From Nematopogon swammerdamellus (taxonomy: Eukaryota > Arthropoda > Insecta > Lepidoptera > Adelidae), in the NCBI GenBank assembly GCA_946902875.1, contig OX336338.1, forward strand, positions 7,431,971-7,495,970: a stretch of 64,000 bases of DNA. The letters are read 5' to 3'. Positions 54,085-64,000 of the stretch are shown piece after piece. The notes beneath the pieces were generated by a model. That model was not told the DNA's origin. It worked only from the letters and a program-made list of their open reading frames with translations, and did no database searches. The translations under genes and the position numbers were made by a program. Each line of letters opens with the position of its first letter. The stretch's first letter is position 1.

Positions 54085-54483
54085 CAGCGGGTGGCCGAGT
54101 GGTTTCGGCATCGGCTTCTCATGCGAGAGGTCCGAGGTTCGAATCCGGTAGTCGTGACCAATGAGTTTTTTCTTAAGAAAAAAATTACGTGCATACCTAC
54201 ACCTGCTGCTTCACCGTTCGGCACCGGTGTAAAACTGTATAGGTCCTATTACTAGGTGCTAGGCTCAAATTGTAGCCGACTGGGATGGTACCACAGTACT
54301 GGATGTAAGATGACCGCATGCAGCCTCGGCTGTGTTCTCCTCTATAATTATATAGTCCAGTATAGCCAGCAATCCAGGGAAGACTCCGGTATGGCAGCTA
54401 CCTTCTCGGAGGTGATATTGGCTGGTCGGAGCATGTGCTTTGGCCCCTCCGACTCTGCCACCCATATCGGATTACATAAAAAA
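54085..54483 (+). repeat. tRNA-derived SINE, near full length
   Basis: Head with A-box TGGCCGAGTGG and B-box GGTTCGAATCC. The body has CACCTGCTGCTTCACCGTTC, TAGCCGACTGGGATGGTACC, TCGGAGGTGATATTGGCTGG, and an A-tail. Resembles moth tRNA-derived SINEs. Confidence 0.82.
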
Positions 54484-54647
54484 AACCGGATGGTCTCTTT
54501 CTATATTTTATCGACACGCATCATTTGCTGCCTGGAACTGTGCATAACCTATATCGCCTGAATCGCCGCAACGGCCTCTATAAATAATAATAAATAATTT
54601 TTTTTTTGCTTGCAGTACCTAACTCAAAAATAAAACAATAAATTTAC

Positions 54648-54691
54648 CTCTTCACTACAATCGGAAGAGAGTCCACGAAGTCTGTCGACAT
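54648..54691 (-). CDS. Candidate first coding exon u1
   Basis: CAAAAATG opens MSTDFVDSLPIVVK and ends at AAGAG|GTAAAT in phase 2. It reads VVKRKTSDEVLPPEG when joined to u3, or VVKSVNGKRIVE when joined to u2. The sequence just upstream is CpG-rich, as expected near a promoter. Protein family not recognised. Confidence 0.5.
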
Positions 54692-54719
54692 TTTTGCAGA
54701 ATTTTCTTTAATACTACCA

Positions 54720-54850
54720 AATTCACACTGCCGCACTCACTAGCACTCAAGTTACTTCAGATATTGCGTGGTGTCTCAACAATGCGCGGACGGTGCCGCG
54801 TCGCGCCGGCGCGCGCCGCTCGCGCTACACTTTACACCACCCACTGCTTG
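54720..54850 (-). promoter_or_regulatory. CpG-rich block upstream of candidate exon u1
   Basis: Dense CG steps (CGCGTCGCGCCGGCGCGCGCCGC) in otherwise AT-rich DNA, ending about 30 bp upstream of the u1 ATG. Consistent with a TATA-less promoter or 5' UTR; no defined factor sites were read. Confidence 0.35.
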
Positions 54851-55604
54851 CTGCTGCGCTTCAACCGCACCACCGTTTCTTTGCGACACTTTTTTTTTCT
54901 ACCCTTTGGACACCAATAATTGTAGGTATTATATTGTAAAGTTATGAGCTTTTAAAACTTTGATTGTTTCACTTTTTTTTATTACTATTTTTATTTTATT
55001 TATATTTATTATATTACATTATATTTATTTATTTATTTTTTAAACCTGCGTCCGAGATGCCGATATCCGCGTACATTATGAAAATAATATATGTATAGAT
55101 TCAAACAATGCAGCCTATGGTAGGTTAAAGCCCGATGCGAAGGAAAGCAACATTTGGAAAGCGGGTGGCTTTGAGAATACGCTTTGCGAAGGCGCGTGCG
55201 CAGGGCCATGTGCTGGCGACACGGGGAGGGGCACGCGCGCGGTGCACCGGGGGCGGAGACAGCAGCGGGCTGGGCGCGCGTGGGAGGATGCTGCGACGCA
55301 GTGAGTTACCGTCGAATGATGCTGGGGTCTCAGAGGGCAAAGATTGCGACCTCAGACGTTCGCAACCCGATTACCTTACTGCACGCGCATAACGTCACGC
55401 TTGTCTCCCAGTGGGGTAAGCAGTGACAACGGATCGCGAGGTACTTGCTATGCCTACGCTATACGAGTGCCGGGGCGGGTTACCGAGTGATCTGGGTGTA
55501 GCTTCGTCGGCTTCTCTTACGAGAGCATCCGTTCGGCTTCTACCAATAATATATTTTTTCTGACTTGAAAAAAATTATGTAGGTACATAGATTAAATACA
55601 TACA

Positions 55605-55890
55605 TACATAAATACATATCACACACGCTGAACCCCGACAATCGGGGTAAGCAGAGTAATCGGTGTTGTGCTGCAAGAACTCTGGTAAATTACAGCACAA
55701 CACCGACCACCACGTTTCGCAAAGTATTCCAACAAGATTCAATCGATCAAGCAGCAAGTAAGGCACGAAGACCCACCTGCTGCATGACTCGGTGGAAGTA
55801 CCGTGCCTAGGTGAGAGGTGGCGATCCTGTCGCCCTTTAGCACGACATCTTGTCCTAATCCCTTAGTCGCCTTTTACGACTACGCTTTTA
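55605..55890 (-). repeat. Interspersed repeat, GTAAAAGGCGACTAAGG family
   Basis: Inverted copy: CCCGACAATCGGGGTAAGCA, CACAACACCGACCACCACGT, CACCTGCTGCATGACTCGG, CCCTTAGTCGCCTTTTACGA. From 55.89 to 56.68 kb nothing is recognised. Confidence 0.78.
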
Positions 55891-56679
55891 GATTAAATAC
55901 TTTTCACCAATATTTGGTTTTAGTTATTTTTATATATTTTATATATATTATTTATTTAATATACCTTCGTCTACTAGGTTGACTGGAATAACATAAAACC
56001 GCTCTAAAATGGTGAGAACATAACATGTTCTATAATAATATTATTATGTAAGTCCGCTCTTGCCACACATTGGCATAAATTGTCAAACCATTGCTTGTCT
56101 AATACATTAAAGTCAGCAAGACGTCTTGTACTCACATTTATATAATTGGTTTCCCGGAAACGGCTCTAATGATTTGGATTAAGTTTTGTATTTAGATAAT
56201 GTTTTATTTTCCCAAATTTAGATAAGTAATTCTGAGAAATTTCGTTTTCATACAAAACAAAATTGGTTATTTCTAACGCCAACTCTTACAATATTCAGGT
56301 ACAATATTCATGAATGATCATGAGGTTAGTTGAAATATTCATACTATACTATGGTAGGTACCTAGTGTCATCTGTTGTTCCCACGGCAAACTCGAAAAAC
56401 GCGGTGCGATCTCGGTCGCCCAGGTACTTATTATTATACGCATCTTCCACATTAATGAAATGTTTTATATATTACAATCGTCGATTTCTTGGTTAGTTCT
56501 TGTTGCTTGCCGCTTTTGGAGTACACTACACGTCGACCCATTCTCCTACACAGAACAACCATCGGTGGTAATCTTCCAATCTTGGTAATCCAATACCAAT
56601 CTCCCAATCTTATTCGAATGTCGTAAGACTATTCAAATCTCCTTATCAAGAACGCAATCTCAAACACCCCATGGATAGC

Positions 56680-57210
56680 TTTTTTTTTTTAAGACACGAC
56701 ATGTGGCGCCTTCCCACCCATAAGGTGTCTATCCACGCCCATGGGCATTCGGTCGTATGCGGGGGTTGTGAATGCCATGTCGGCCTGACAGGTGCCTATT
56801 CACGCCCCTCTTGAAGGACCCGAGCTTTTTTATGTACCTAATCCGGTGTGGTTGGCTGAGTCAGAGTGGTCAACGACACTCTCCGATCAGCCATATCACC
56901 TCCGAGAAGGTAGGTGCCATACCGGAGACTTCCCTTTGGATTGCTGGCTATATTGGACTAGAGGAGAACACATCCGATGCTGCTATGCGGCCATCTTACT
57001 TCCAGTACGGTGGTACCAACCAATCCAGTCGGCTACAATTTGAGCCTACCACCCTAGTAAGGGGCAAGGCAAGTCGCTTTTGCACCGTACTTATTGTGTT
57101 TGTCACTATGTTAGCTAGTTTAGTCCGCTTTCAAGCTGGACATGGCACCTGCTTGGGGGTGAAATTGACTGAAGGAGGCTTCGAACTCGAGTGCAGCCAC
57201 ACAGTTAGGG
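56680..57210 (-). repeat. Non-LTR 3' end joined to a tRNA-SINE body
   Basis: 56.69-56.83 kb matches the ORF2-tail family (TGTGAATGCCATGTCGGCCT). 56.85-57.06 kb is an inverted SINE body (CATATCACCTCCGAGAAGG, CCATCTTACTTCCAGTACGG). The head region beyond 57.06 kb differs from other copies. Confidence 0.65.
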
Positions 57211-57346
57211 TGCAATCAAAAATATCTTTGTGATCGTTTCTATAATATAATCATAATATTATTTACTATATACTATACATCTATATATTTTATAATAATG
57301 AGAGTAGTGTGGTTGAGCCTATATCCTTATCCTTCCTTATCCTTCC

Positions 57347-57795
57347 TTACCTATAAAATAAAATCCAACGTCTGCTTTCTGTCTGTCTGTCTGTCCGCTT
57401 ATAACTCGAGAACCACTGAACCGATTTTAATAAAACAAAATTCTACGGATAGCTTGATTCTTCCCATCAACTATAGGCTACTTACTATCACGCTAAATGG
57501 CTTATGAGGTTAGCAGTGAAGTGAAATATGAGAGCGGGCGGAGCCGCGGGCACAGCTTGTACCTATAATAAAATCCAACGTCTGCTTTCTGTCTGAGTGT
57601 CTGAGTGTCTGAGTGTATGTCTGTCTGTCCGCTTATAACTCGAGAACCACTGAACCGATTTTAATAAAACAAAATTCTACGGATAGCTTGATTCTTCCCA
57701 TCAACTATAGGCTACTTACTATCACGCTAAATGGCTTATGAGGTTAGCAGTGAAGTGAAATATGAGAGCGGGCGGAGCCGCGGGCACAGCTAGTT
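57347..57795 (+). repeat. Two head-to-tail copies of the TTGATTCTTCCCATCAAC repeat
   Basis: 57347-57560 and 57562-57795 each run from AATCCAACGTCTGCTTTCTG to GCGGAGCCGCGGGCACAGCT. They differ mainly in the number of GAGTGTCT or CTGT units. Confidence 0.78.
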
Positions 57796-58304
57796 ATTGT
57801 ATACGATGCAATAGATAGAATATAGGAGCACTACATGCGTAGGTTCGTGCGAATGTGTAAATGCCGCGTGAAATGCAAACATTGTGCAAAGAATTTAAGA
57901 AGCGTATGTCCAGCAGTGCGAACGGCAACACGCTGATGATGATGATTATTGTTCAATCTAGGATTTTATACTTACATACCTTATTTTATTCTCTTCTATA
58001 TCATTTAAAATAAGTGGCTAACTAAAGAAAAAAAAAATTTTGCATGAGCACCCACGAGGATTTCTAAAAGTCGGCGCCCCTGGTTGAGGATCGCTGCAGC
58101 GCGCGCGCACAATTTGGATCCGGTAGCCGTCCTCATCTCGACCAATCAGGGCGAGCGGACGCTAAACATTGATTGTCTTGTCCAGGCATCCACCGCACTC
58201 TGGACAGCTCACCAGTCCCTCGTAGATCTGCACTCCATTTCTTCCCTACTGCTGTGAGAATGAGATTAAGAATATCTATGTATTCCTCGGTTTCATGATT
58301 TAGG

Positions 58305-58743
58305 CAGAGGCGGACTAGCAGCCTTAGCCGCCCTAGGCCGTTTAGTACCAGCCGCCCCAATTCAATGCGGCCGCCCCTTTCAAGCTTACAGCATAGATAC
58401 AAATGTGAAGTTGTACGGTTCAACCTTCAGTATTGCGCTCGGTTCAACCTGCCAGAAAAATATTATTTCTCGGTTTATTTTACATTATAGTAAAAGTATT
58501 TTTTATAAGTTTTGCGACAATATTGACCTTATCGTCATAGCAAAATTATTTTCGCTTATATAGTGTGTCGTCTCCGCCGCCGCGCTCAACACTCCCGCAC
58601 GTCGCACGCACTTGCTCCGGCCGGCACCCTTTCTATTCTGTACCTGCGCTCACCGCTTCCAGCAGCAGGTACAGATTGGCCGCCCCTAATATCTGGCCGC
58701 CCTAGGCCCGAGCCTGGTCAGCCTTAAGGAAAGTCCGCGTCTG
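58305..58743. mobile_element. Non-autonomous hAT MITE, 439 bp
   Basis: Ends CAGAGGCGGACT and, inverted, CAGACGCGGACT, with an exact 8-bp duplication GATTTAGG at 58297-58304 and 58744-58751. Repeated GGCCGCCC and CCGCCCTAGGCC blocks lie near both ends. No transposase. Confidence 0.93.
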
Positions 58744-58844
58744 GATTTAGGAGAAGGATGTAGGTACTTAATGGTACTGGAAACAATATGGTTCATGAAG
58801 TTGAGTAGTGCCACGGTGGTACTTCCGTGATTTTTATTTTATTT

Positions 58845-59530
58845 TTTATTGAAACTGACACGGTTGGCTACATCACCTACAACATCCGAGATGTCAGCCC
58901 GTAACACCGGGTGAATTAGGTGCCATGTCAGTGCTCCCCTTCATTTCAAATCGGCTACACTGAACTGAACGTAAAACTCGAACTCTTTACATAGCCGTTA
59001 GACGTCTCTTGCTTTCTTTATTAACAGTTTATTAGCTTGACCTGTAAAGCCGAGTTCAATAATCATCGTATCCGTGTCAGCGTATCCCGTATCAAACCCC
59101 GTATATAGTTGTGCACGCCTCGATTACATCCGTATCCGTATCTTCATCAGAATTGTCATGATCTCGTATCAAATTACCGACAGTTCGTGTCAGCTCTCGA
59201 TCAAACATACTATGTGTACGAGAATTTAGCATTTCTTGCGATTTTTTTATTTTCATTCACAATGATAATTCAAAAAACCGGCCAAGTGCGAGTCGAACTC
59301 GCGCACCGAGGGTTCCGTATAGCCGTTTCGACCGACGTTTCATTCAGTGCAGTGGTACCAACCCGGGCGGGATAAACCCTACCACCTAGTAAGGAAAGAA
59401 GGGAAGGTACCTACAGTTTTACCTACGTGGAATCCGAACCACGGTCAGCCTCCAACGGTGGAGCGTTCAACCATCCAAGTACTGACCGAGCTCAGGATTG
59501 CTTAACAACAGTCGACCGACCGCATCAATT
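58845..59530 (-). repeat. 5S-derived SINE pieces and a chimeric junction
   Basis: 58.845-59.00 kb is a 5S SINE tail and body. At 59270-59326 the start of the CCGGCCAAGTGCG family runs directly into the inner 5S SINE body (AGCCGTTTCGACCGACGTTT), which continues to its 5S-like head at about 59450-59510. A further plus-strand tail lies at 59.77-59.87 kb. Confidence 0.72.
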
Positions 59531-59989
59531 AGCTACCGAGGCTGATATTCCGGTGGTTATACTGATTCCTTACCCCTGAAAGCCGGTACCTATGACTGGA
59601 GACAAATTTCAGAGGCGTATATCCAGCAGTGGGCGCGTAAATGCTGACCAAGAACGTTATATATAAAGGTTCTTGCCGCTAACTGTGACTGACTTTTTTT
59701 CTTACTTCTGATTACTAAAACACCATAACGAATTGTGCTTTTCGTAAATTTCAGTATAGCCGGCAAGACGAAAGGGAAGCACTGGCATGGCACCTAGTTC
59801 ACCAAGGTGTTATTGGCTGTTATCACGGAATGTAGCCAACCATGTGAAGTTTGTGAAGTTACATAAAAGAAAAACTTAATTTTCTCCAAACTTTAGCCGT
59901 ATGGTCTTATGTTCCACACACCCGTCCGGTAGCTAACGCACAAAGCTGCGCGGCCGCACGGTGGAACACAAAGGAGACGTCATCTGTAC

Positions 59990-60646
59990 CAGGGATGTTG
60001 CGGATATTCGCATCCGCATCCGTAAATGCGGAGCATCCGCATTGATTTTGACATCCGCATCTGCATTCGCATCCGCATTAAATCGATGCGGAACTCATGC
60101 GGATGCGGATGTAGTGCAGGTTGAGACTTGAATGAAATTGGGCGGAGTCCGCGAGTGGCGCGCGCTGCAATTGACCAATAGGAAGGGAATATGCTGTGCG
60201 ACGGTGCAGTGCAGTGCTGACGACTTTGTTTTCCATTATTATTGCGTCATTTCATTCCGTCACGTTTCGTGTATGCATGCGTGTCTAAACAAGCGCGACG
60301 GACGACGCGTCTTCTAAGTTGAATTACCGACTCGAGTATTCCACTTCCACTGTATATAGTGCGGCAAAGTATAGTGTCCCAGAAGTGAATGTCTGAAAAG
60401 GCAGCCAAGTTACTTTTCATTAAATACAATAGCCCAATCTTGAAATTTTCTTACTTAAAATTGATTGATCAATAAAAGATATTAAAAGCATAATCTCTTT
60501 TATTCAAGGACTTAAACTAACCGGCTCTTCAAGCAATCTTGTTAACATCCGCATCCGCATCCGCATCCGCGGATGTGAGCGTCCAAAAATCCGCATCTGC
60601 ATCCGTATCCGCGGATGTCAAATAAATCCCATCCGCAACATCCCTG
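59990..60646. mobile_element. Non-autonomous hAT MITE, 657 bp, with CCGCAT arrays
   Basis: Ends CAGGGATGTTGCGGAT and its exact complement, with an exact 8-bp duplication ATCTGTAC at 59982-59989 and 60647-60654. Both subterminal regions are clusters of CCGCATC in both orientations, resembling transposase-binding repeats. No transposase. Confidence 0.94.
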
Positions 60647-60654
60647 ATCTGTAC

Positions 60655-61575
60655 AAAGGAACGTATATATGTAGATACATTGCTTACATCAATCATACAA
60701 TACAATATATCAACAACCTGGATCCCGACAATCGGGATGTTCGTCATCAGCCCATATCGGTCCATTGCCGGACATAGGCCTCTCCCAAGGAACGCCACCA
60801 CACGTGCGAAGCGTTCTGGTTTATCGATTTCGTGCTGTGTTCAAAGACCACAAAGTTAATGAAATTATCTTTTTATTTATGACAGAATATCGTTGGAAGT
60901 AGGTGAACATTAATATAATATTCGTTCGTCCATTTTTTATTTACATGCAAAATTAAATAAAACACGGGAAACCGTGAATGCCAGCGATCAAACAATGTAT
61001 TTCATTTAGCGAAATAGTGCTGTCCGCCCTGATGGGCAAGGATTCCATCCCATTTGGGACCGAATCCTTATTCGAGACTTTATAGGGATTTTATTGGGAA
61101 AGTTGGGGAAGGTTCCTCATTCGATCCTACGAAATAGGATTTTATTTTAATATTAGATTTCAACATCGTGAATGAGTTTTTTTCATTAGTACTAGGCATA
61201 ATATGGTAGTAGGTATGTAGATCATTGTTTTACTGGATGAATTCCTATATCTAAATAAATAATGTTTCCACAGGTTTTAATTTGAATGCATGATTCCCTA
61301 GTTATGTTCACAAAATAATCAATATCTGTGGTCGTTTGAGCGCGCGTACATTTCGCCGTGATGTGAGAGAGGAAAAAGGTCGGTAATCGAGTCTGTTCAG
61401 TGACTGTGACAGTGTGAAAAAAGTTAGGTACCGATTTTTTGGTAGATCTACCAATTTCGGTCATGTTTGGCCAAAAAACATACAGTCGAATTGAGAACCT
61501 CCTCCTTTTTTTGAAGTCGGTTAAAAAATAACAATTTGAGGTCATAATCTACCGATATTTTTTAAAACAATACCT
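60655..61575. other. Intergenic DNA with weak repeats
   Basis: Near 60.74-60.80 kb a dispersed block (CATCAGCCCATATCGGTCCA, GACATAGGCCTCTCCCAAGG) common in moth repeats. Otherwise no gene seen. Confidence 0.45.
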
Positions 61576-61990
61576 ACTAATAATAAATCTGTAAGGGATG
61601 GTCATAGAGCAAGTTACTTTGTTTTATGAGATACTGAGGTATAAGACTCTATGTATGATATTAAAGCTAAATTGACGATTTTTAGAAATATTTTCTGTGT
61701 ATGTATGTTCCACCATAACTCTTAAACCGATCATCTGAATTCTATGAAACATCGTACAAGCACATTTACCAATACTATATGAGACAGAGGATAGGCTAAA
61801 TAAAATTCAGTTCCGGTTACGCTACGCTAAGATGTGGTTCCCAAACAAACTGAAATGTTCCGCGCGCCATTTACCGCGAGTAAGTATCAGATATGAGCTA
61901 GCCGGCGCGGCGGCGCGGAGGAGCGGGCGGCGCGGCGGAGCGGGCGGCGCGGCGGAGCGGGCGGCGCGGCGCGCGGCCGGGTGCATATAA
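61576..61990. repeat. Interspersed repeat ending in a GC-rich minisatellite
   Basis: 61.58-61.80 kb matches 29.91-30.12 kb. 61906-61985 is a run of GGCGCGGCGGAGCGG units, strongly CpG-rich in AT-rich surroundings. Confidence 0.7.
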
Positions 61991-62127
61991 AAGCGCACTC
62001 CCCATACTATAGAACGCCAAAATTGTAATTTGATTCGATCCTAATTTTTTTATCTTATTCTTATGGTACAAGTTAGGATACATGTGAGCTAAATATGACG
62101 TCACCGATACGAAACATGTACCTTCTC

Positions 62128-62540
62128 GAAGTAAGTAAATAAGGGCGAGGCCGAAAGCGGAGCTTCGTTCAAGTTAACGATATATTTCTCGATGAAAGTA
62201 AGTAAATAAGGGCGAGAATATGGTTTACGCGAACGAAGCTCGGCGTTCGGCAGGGCATTCACTTAGTTTATTTGAGAAGGATTATCATTTACTTGAACGC
62301 AGCTCGGCCTTCGGCCTCGCCGGCCTCTTTGAAAAAGTATATGGTTTATCTATAGGGAGCTCCGGCTTCGGCGTCGCCATAGGTAACTTAGTTTCTTCGA
62401 GAAAAATAACGTTTACCTGAAAGGAGCTCGACCTTCGGCCTCGTCAGTAGTTACATATTTTGTTCGAGAAGGTTTATCATTAACCTGAATGCAGCTCAGC
62501 TTTCAACCTCGTCCTTTATAACTTACTTTCTTCTTTTGAA
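62128..62540. repeat. GGCCGAAGGCC minisatellite block
   Basis: Units of about 65-70 bp with AAGTAAGTAAATAAGGGCGA, GCTCGGCCTTCGGCCTCGCC and (C/T)GAGAA(G/A)GTTTATC, in both orientations. Confidence 0.8.
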
Positions 62541-62611
62541 ATAAAAATTTCACGAGAGCGGGCAAAAGCTAGCAAACTATAATACTAAAAATAATACTGT
62601 TTTATGTAATC

Positions 62612-63001
62612 CGGTCGCCTGAGTCGAAGGGGCCTAAGCACATGCTCCGACCAGCCAATATCACCTCGGAGAAGGTAGGTGCCCGTGCATACCGGAGACT
62701 TCCCTGGATTGCTGGATATACTGAACTAGAAGAGAACACAGCCGAGGCTGATATGCGGCCATCTTACATCCAGTACGGTGGTACTAACCCAGTCGGCTAC
62801 AATTTGAGCCTACAACCTCGTAAGGGGCAAGGGAAGGTACCTAGTTTTACACCGGTTCCAAACGGTGAAGCAGCAGGTTTAGGTATGCACGTAAATTTTT
62901 TCGTCAGAAAAAACTCATTGGTACACACCGACCGGATTCGAAGCTCGGACCTCTTGCATGAGAAGCCGATGCCCAAAAACTCGGCCACCCGCCGCTTAAT
63001 A
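62612..63001 (-). repeat. tRNA-derived SINE, minus strand, near full length
   Basis: Complement of the 54.1-kb element. The head at the right end contains GTGGCCGAGTTTTTGGGCAT and GAGGTCCGAGCTTCGAATCC. The tail at left reads through TTTATGTAATCC. Confidence 0.8.
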
Positions 63002-63240
63002 CTACTTGCGTAATGTAATCAGAGATGTAATGTCATCAGAGCGGATAGTCCAAGCGATCCCTTGCAATGACCATTCACAAATACGACTCGTGAAAACTCG
63101 TTACAAACTTGCGTGGATCATAACGAGATGCCACCAATGGCATCTCAGATCTCTATGACGGATGATCTAAAAAAAGATATAGATGCCATCCAGAAAAACG
63201 GTCACGACCATCTATTTGCACAGAATTTAAAGGTACAGAA

Positions 63241-63441
63241 ATGAAAAATGAAATCGACGTGGAACTAATGATTTCGAGTTTTCTGCATCTTCAGTGTGAC
63301 GGCTGGTCCAGCATCCGGAATGAAGCGATAATAACCTTTCTTGTTTAAAAACCTGAACCGCTTTTTGGGGATTTTGTTAAGACGGACGAAAATCGGCATC
63401 CTGCAGAATATATCGCCAACGAAATTATTCGCGTTATGTCA
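63241..63441 (+). pseudogene. hAT transposase fragment with a stop
   Basis: Reads VELMISSFLHLQCDGWSSIR, NEAIITFLV, stop at 63346, then KPEPLFGDFVKTDENRHPA and EYIANEIIRVMS. The DGWSxxRxEGIINF and FxDxxxTxxNRHTAEYIA patterns belong to hAT transposase cores. Cut by minisatellite on the right. Confidence 0.82.
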
Positions 63442-64000
63442 GTTTGTCGAAGAAAGTAAGTAACTAAGGGTGAGGCCGGAAGGCGAGCTTCGTTCAAGTT
63501 AACGATATTCTTCTCGATGAAAGTAAGTAAATAAGGGCGAGGACGAAGGCCGAGCTGCGTTTAGGTAAACGCTAAACCTTCTCCCGTCCTCGGGCCTAAC
63601 TTTTAATGACTAATATCGTTTACGCGAACGTAGCTCGGCCTTCGGCCTCGCCCTTAGTTACTTTCTTAAAAAAAATATATGGTTTACCTATAAGGAGCTC
63701 CGCCTTCGGCGTCGCCGTTTAGTTTCTTCGAGAAAAACAACATTTACGTGAAAAGAGCTCGGCCTTCAGCCTTGCCCTTGATTAGCCATGATTTAGTTTC
63801 TTCTTTTGAAATACGAATTTCACGCGAGCGAAGCCGCGGGCAAAAGCTAGTTAAAAACATACTTTATTCGAGAAGATTTATCATTAACCTAAACGCAGCT
63901 CAGCCTTCGGCCTCGCCCTTAGTTTCTTCTTTTGAAATACGAATTTCACGCGAGCGAAGCCGCGGGCAAAAGCTAGTTAAAAACATACTTTATTCGAGAA
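63442..64000. repeat. GGCCGAAGGCC minisatellite with duplicated RTE-like tails
   Basis: More units of the family above, plus two copies (about 63.80-63.88 and 63.92-64.00 kb) of ATACGAATTTCACGCGAGCG then AAGCCGCGGGCAAAAGCTAG and TTAAAAACATACTTTATTCG. The block continues past the window. Confidence 0.75.

Overview
The window is nuclear DNA from an insect, almost certainly a moth. It has short exons with GT-AG introns, AT-rich introns packed with mobile elements, and SINE, hAT and non-LTR repeats of lepidopteran type. I find two real protein-coding genes, both on the minus strand.

Gene 1 (about 0.66-19.64 kb) is Drosha, the nuclear RNase III that cuts pri-miRNA. Fourteen coding exons join without a frame break into 1,420 residues: a proline-repeat and RS-rich N terminus, the central domain, and a complete first RNase III domain with its acidic residues. 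The second RNase III domain and the dsRBD lie off the left edge. Exon 9 carries an unusual insert of about 300 acidic and Arg/Ser-rich residues inside the central domain.

The interval 19.64-29.80 kb has no gene I can support. It holds SINEs, a TIR element containing an array of palindromic 68-bp units, and a 70-bp tandem array.

Gene 2 (29.80-46.29 kb) is frayed, the OXSR1/SPAK (STK39) kinase that acts below WNK kinases on cation-chloride cotransporters. Eleven exons give a complete 511-residue protein with kinase and CCT domains. Its intron 4 holds about 5 kb of satellite with a recent 460-bp higher-order repeat. Upstream, at 47.5-54.7 kb, are two or three small candidate exons with matching splice phases. 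They begin with an ATG beside a CpG-rich block and join in frame to frayed exon 1. They may be an alternative N terminus or another gene; I do not recognise their protein.

From 54.7 to 64 kb there is only repeat DNA: hAT elements with exact 8-bp target duplications, tRNA-derived and 5S-rRNA-derived SINEs, retrotransposon tails, and GC-rich or palindromic minisatellites. The two genes are functionally unrelated. Exon boundaries were read by eye and checked by splice phase. Repeat ends may be off by tens of bases unless a target duplication is given.
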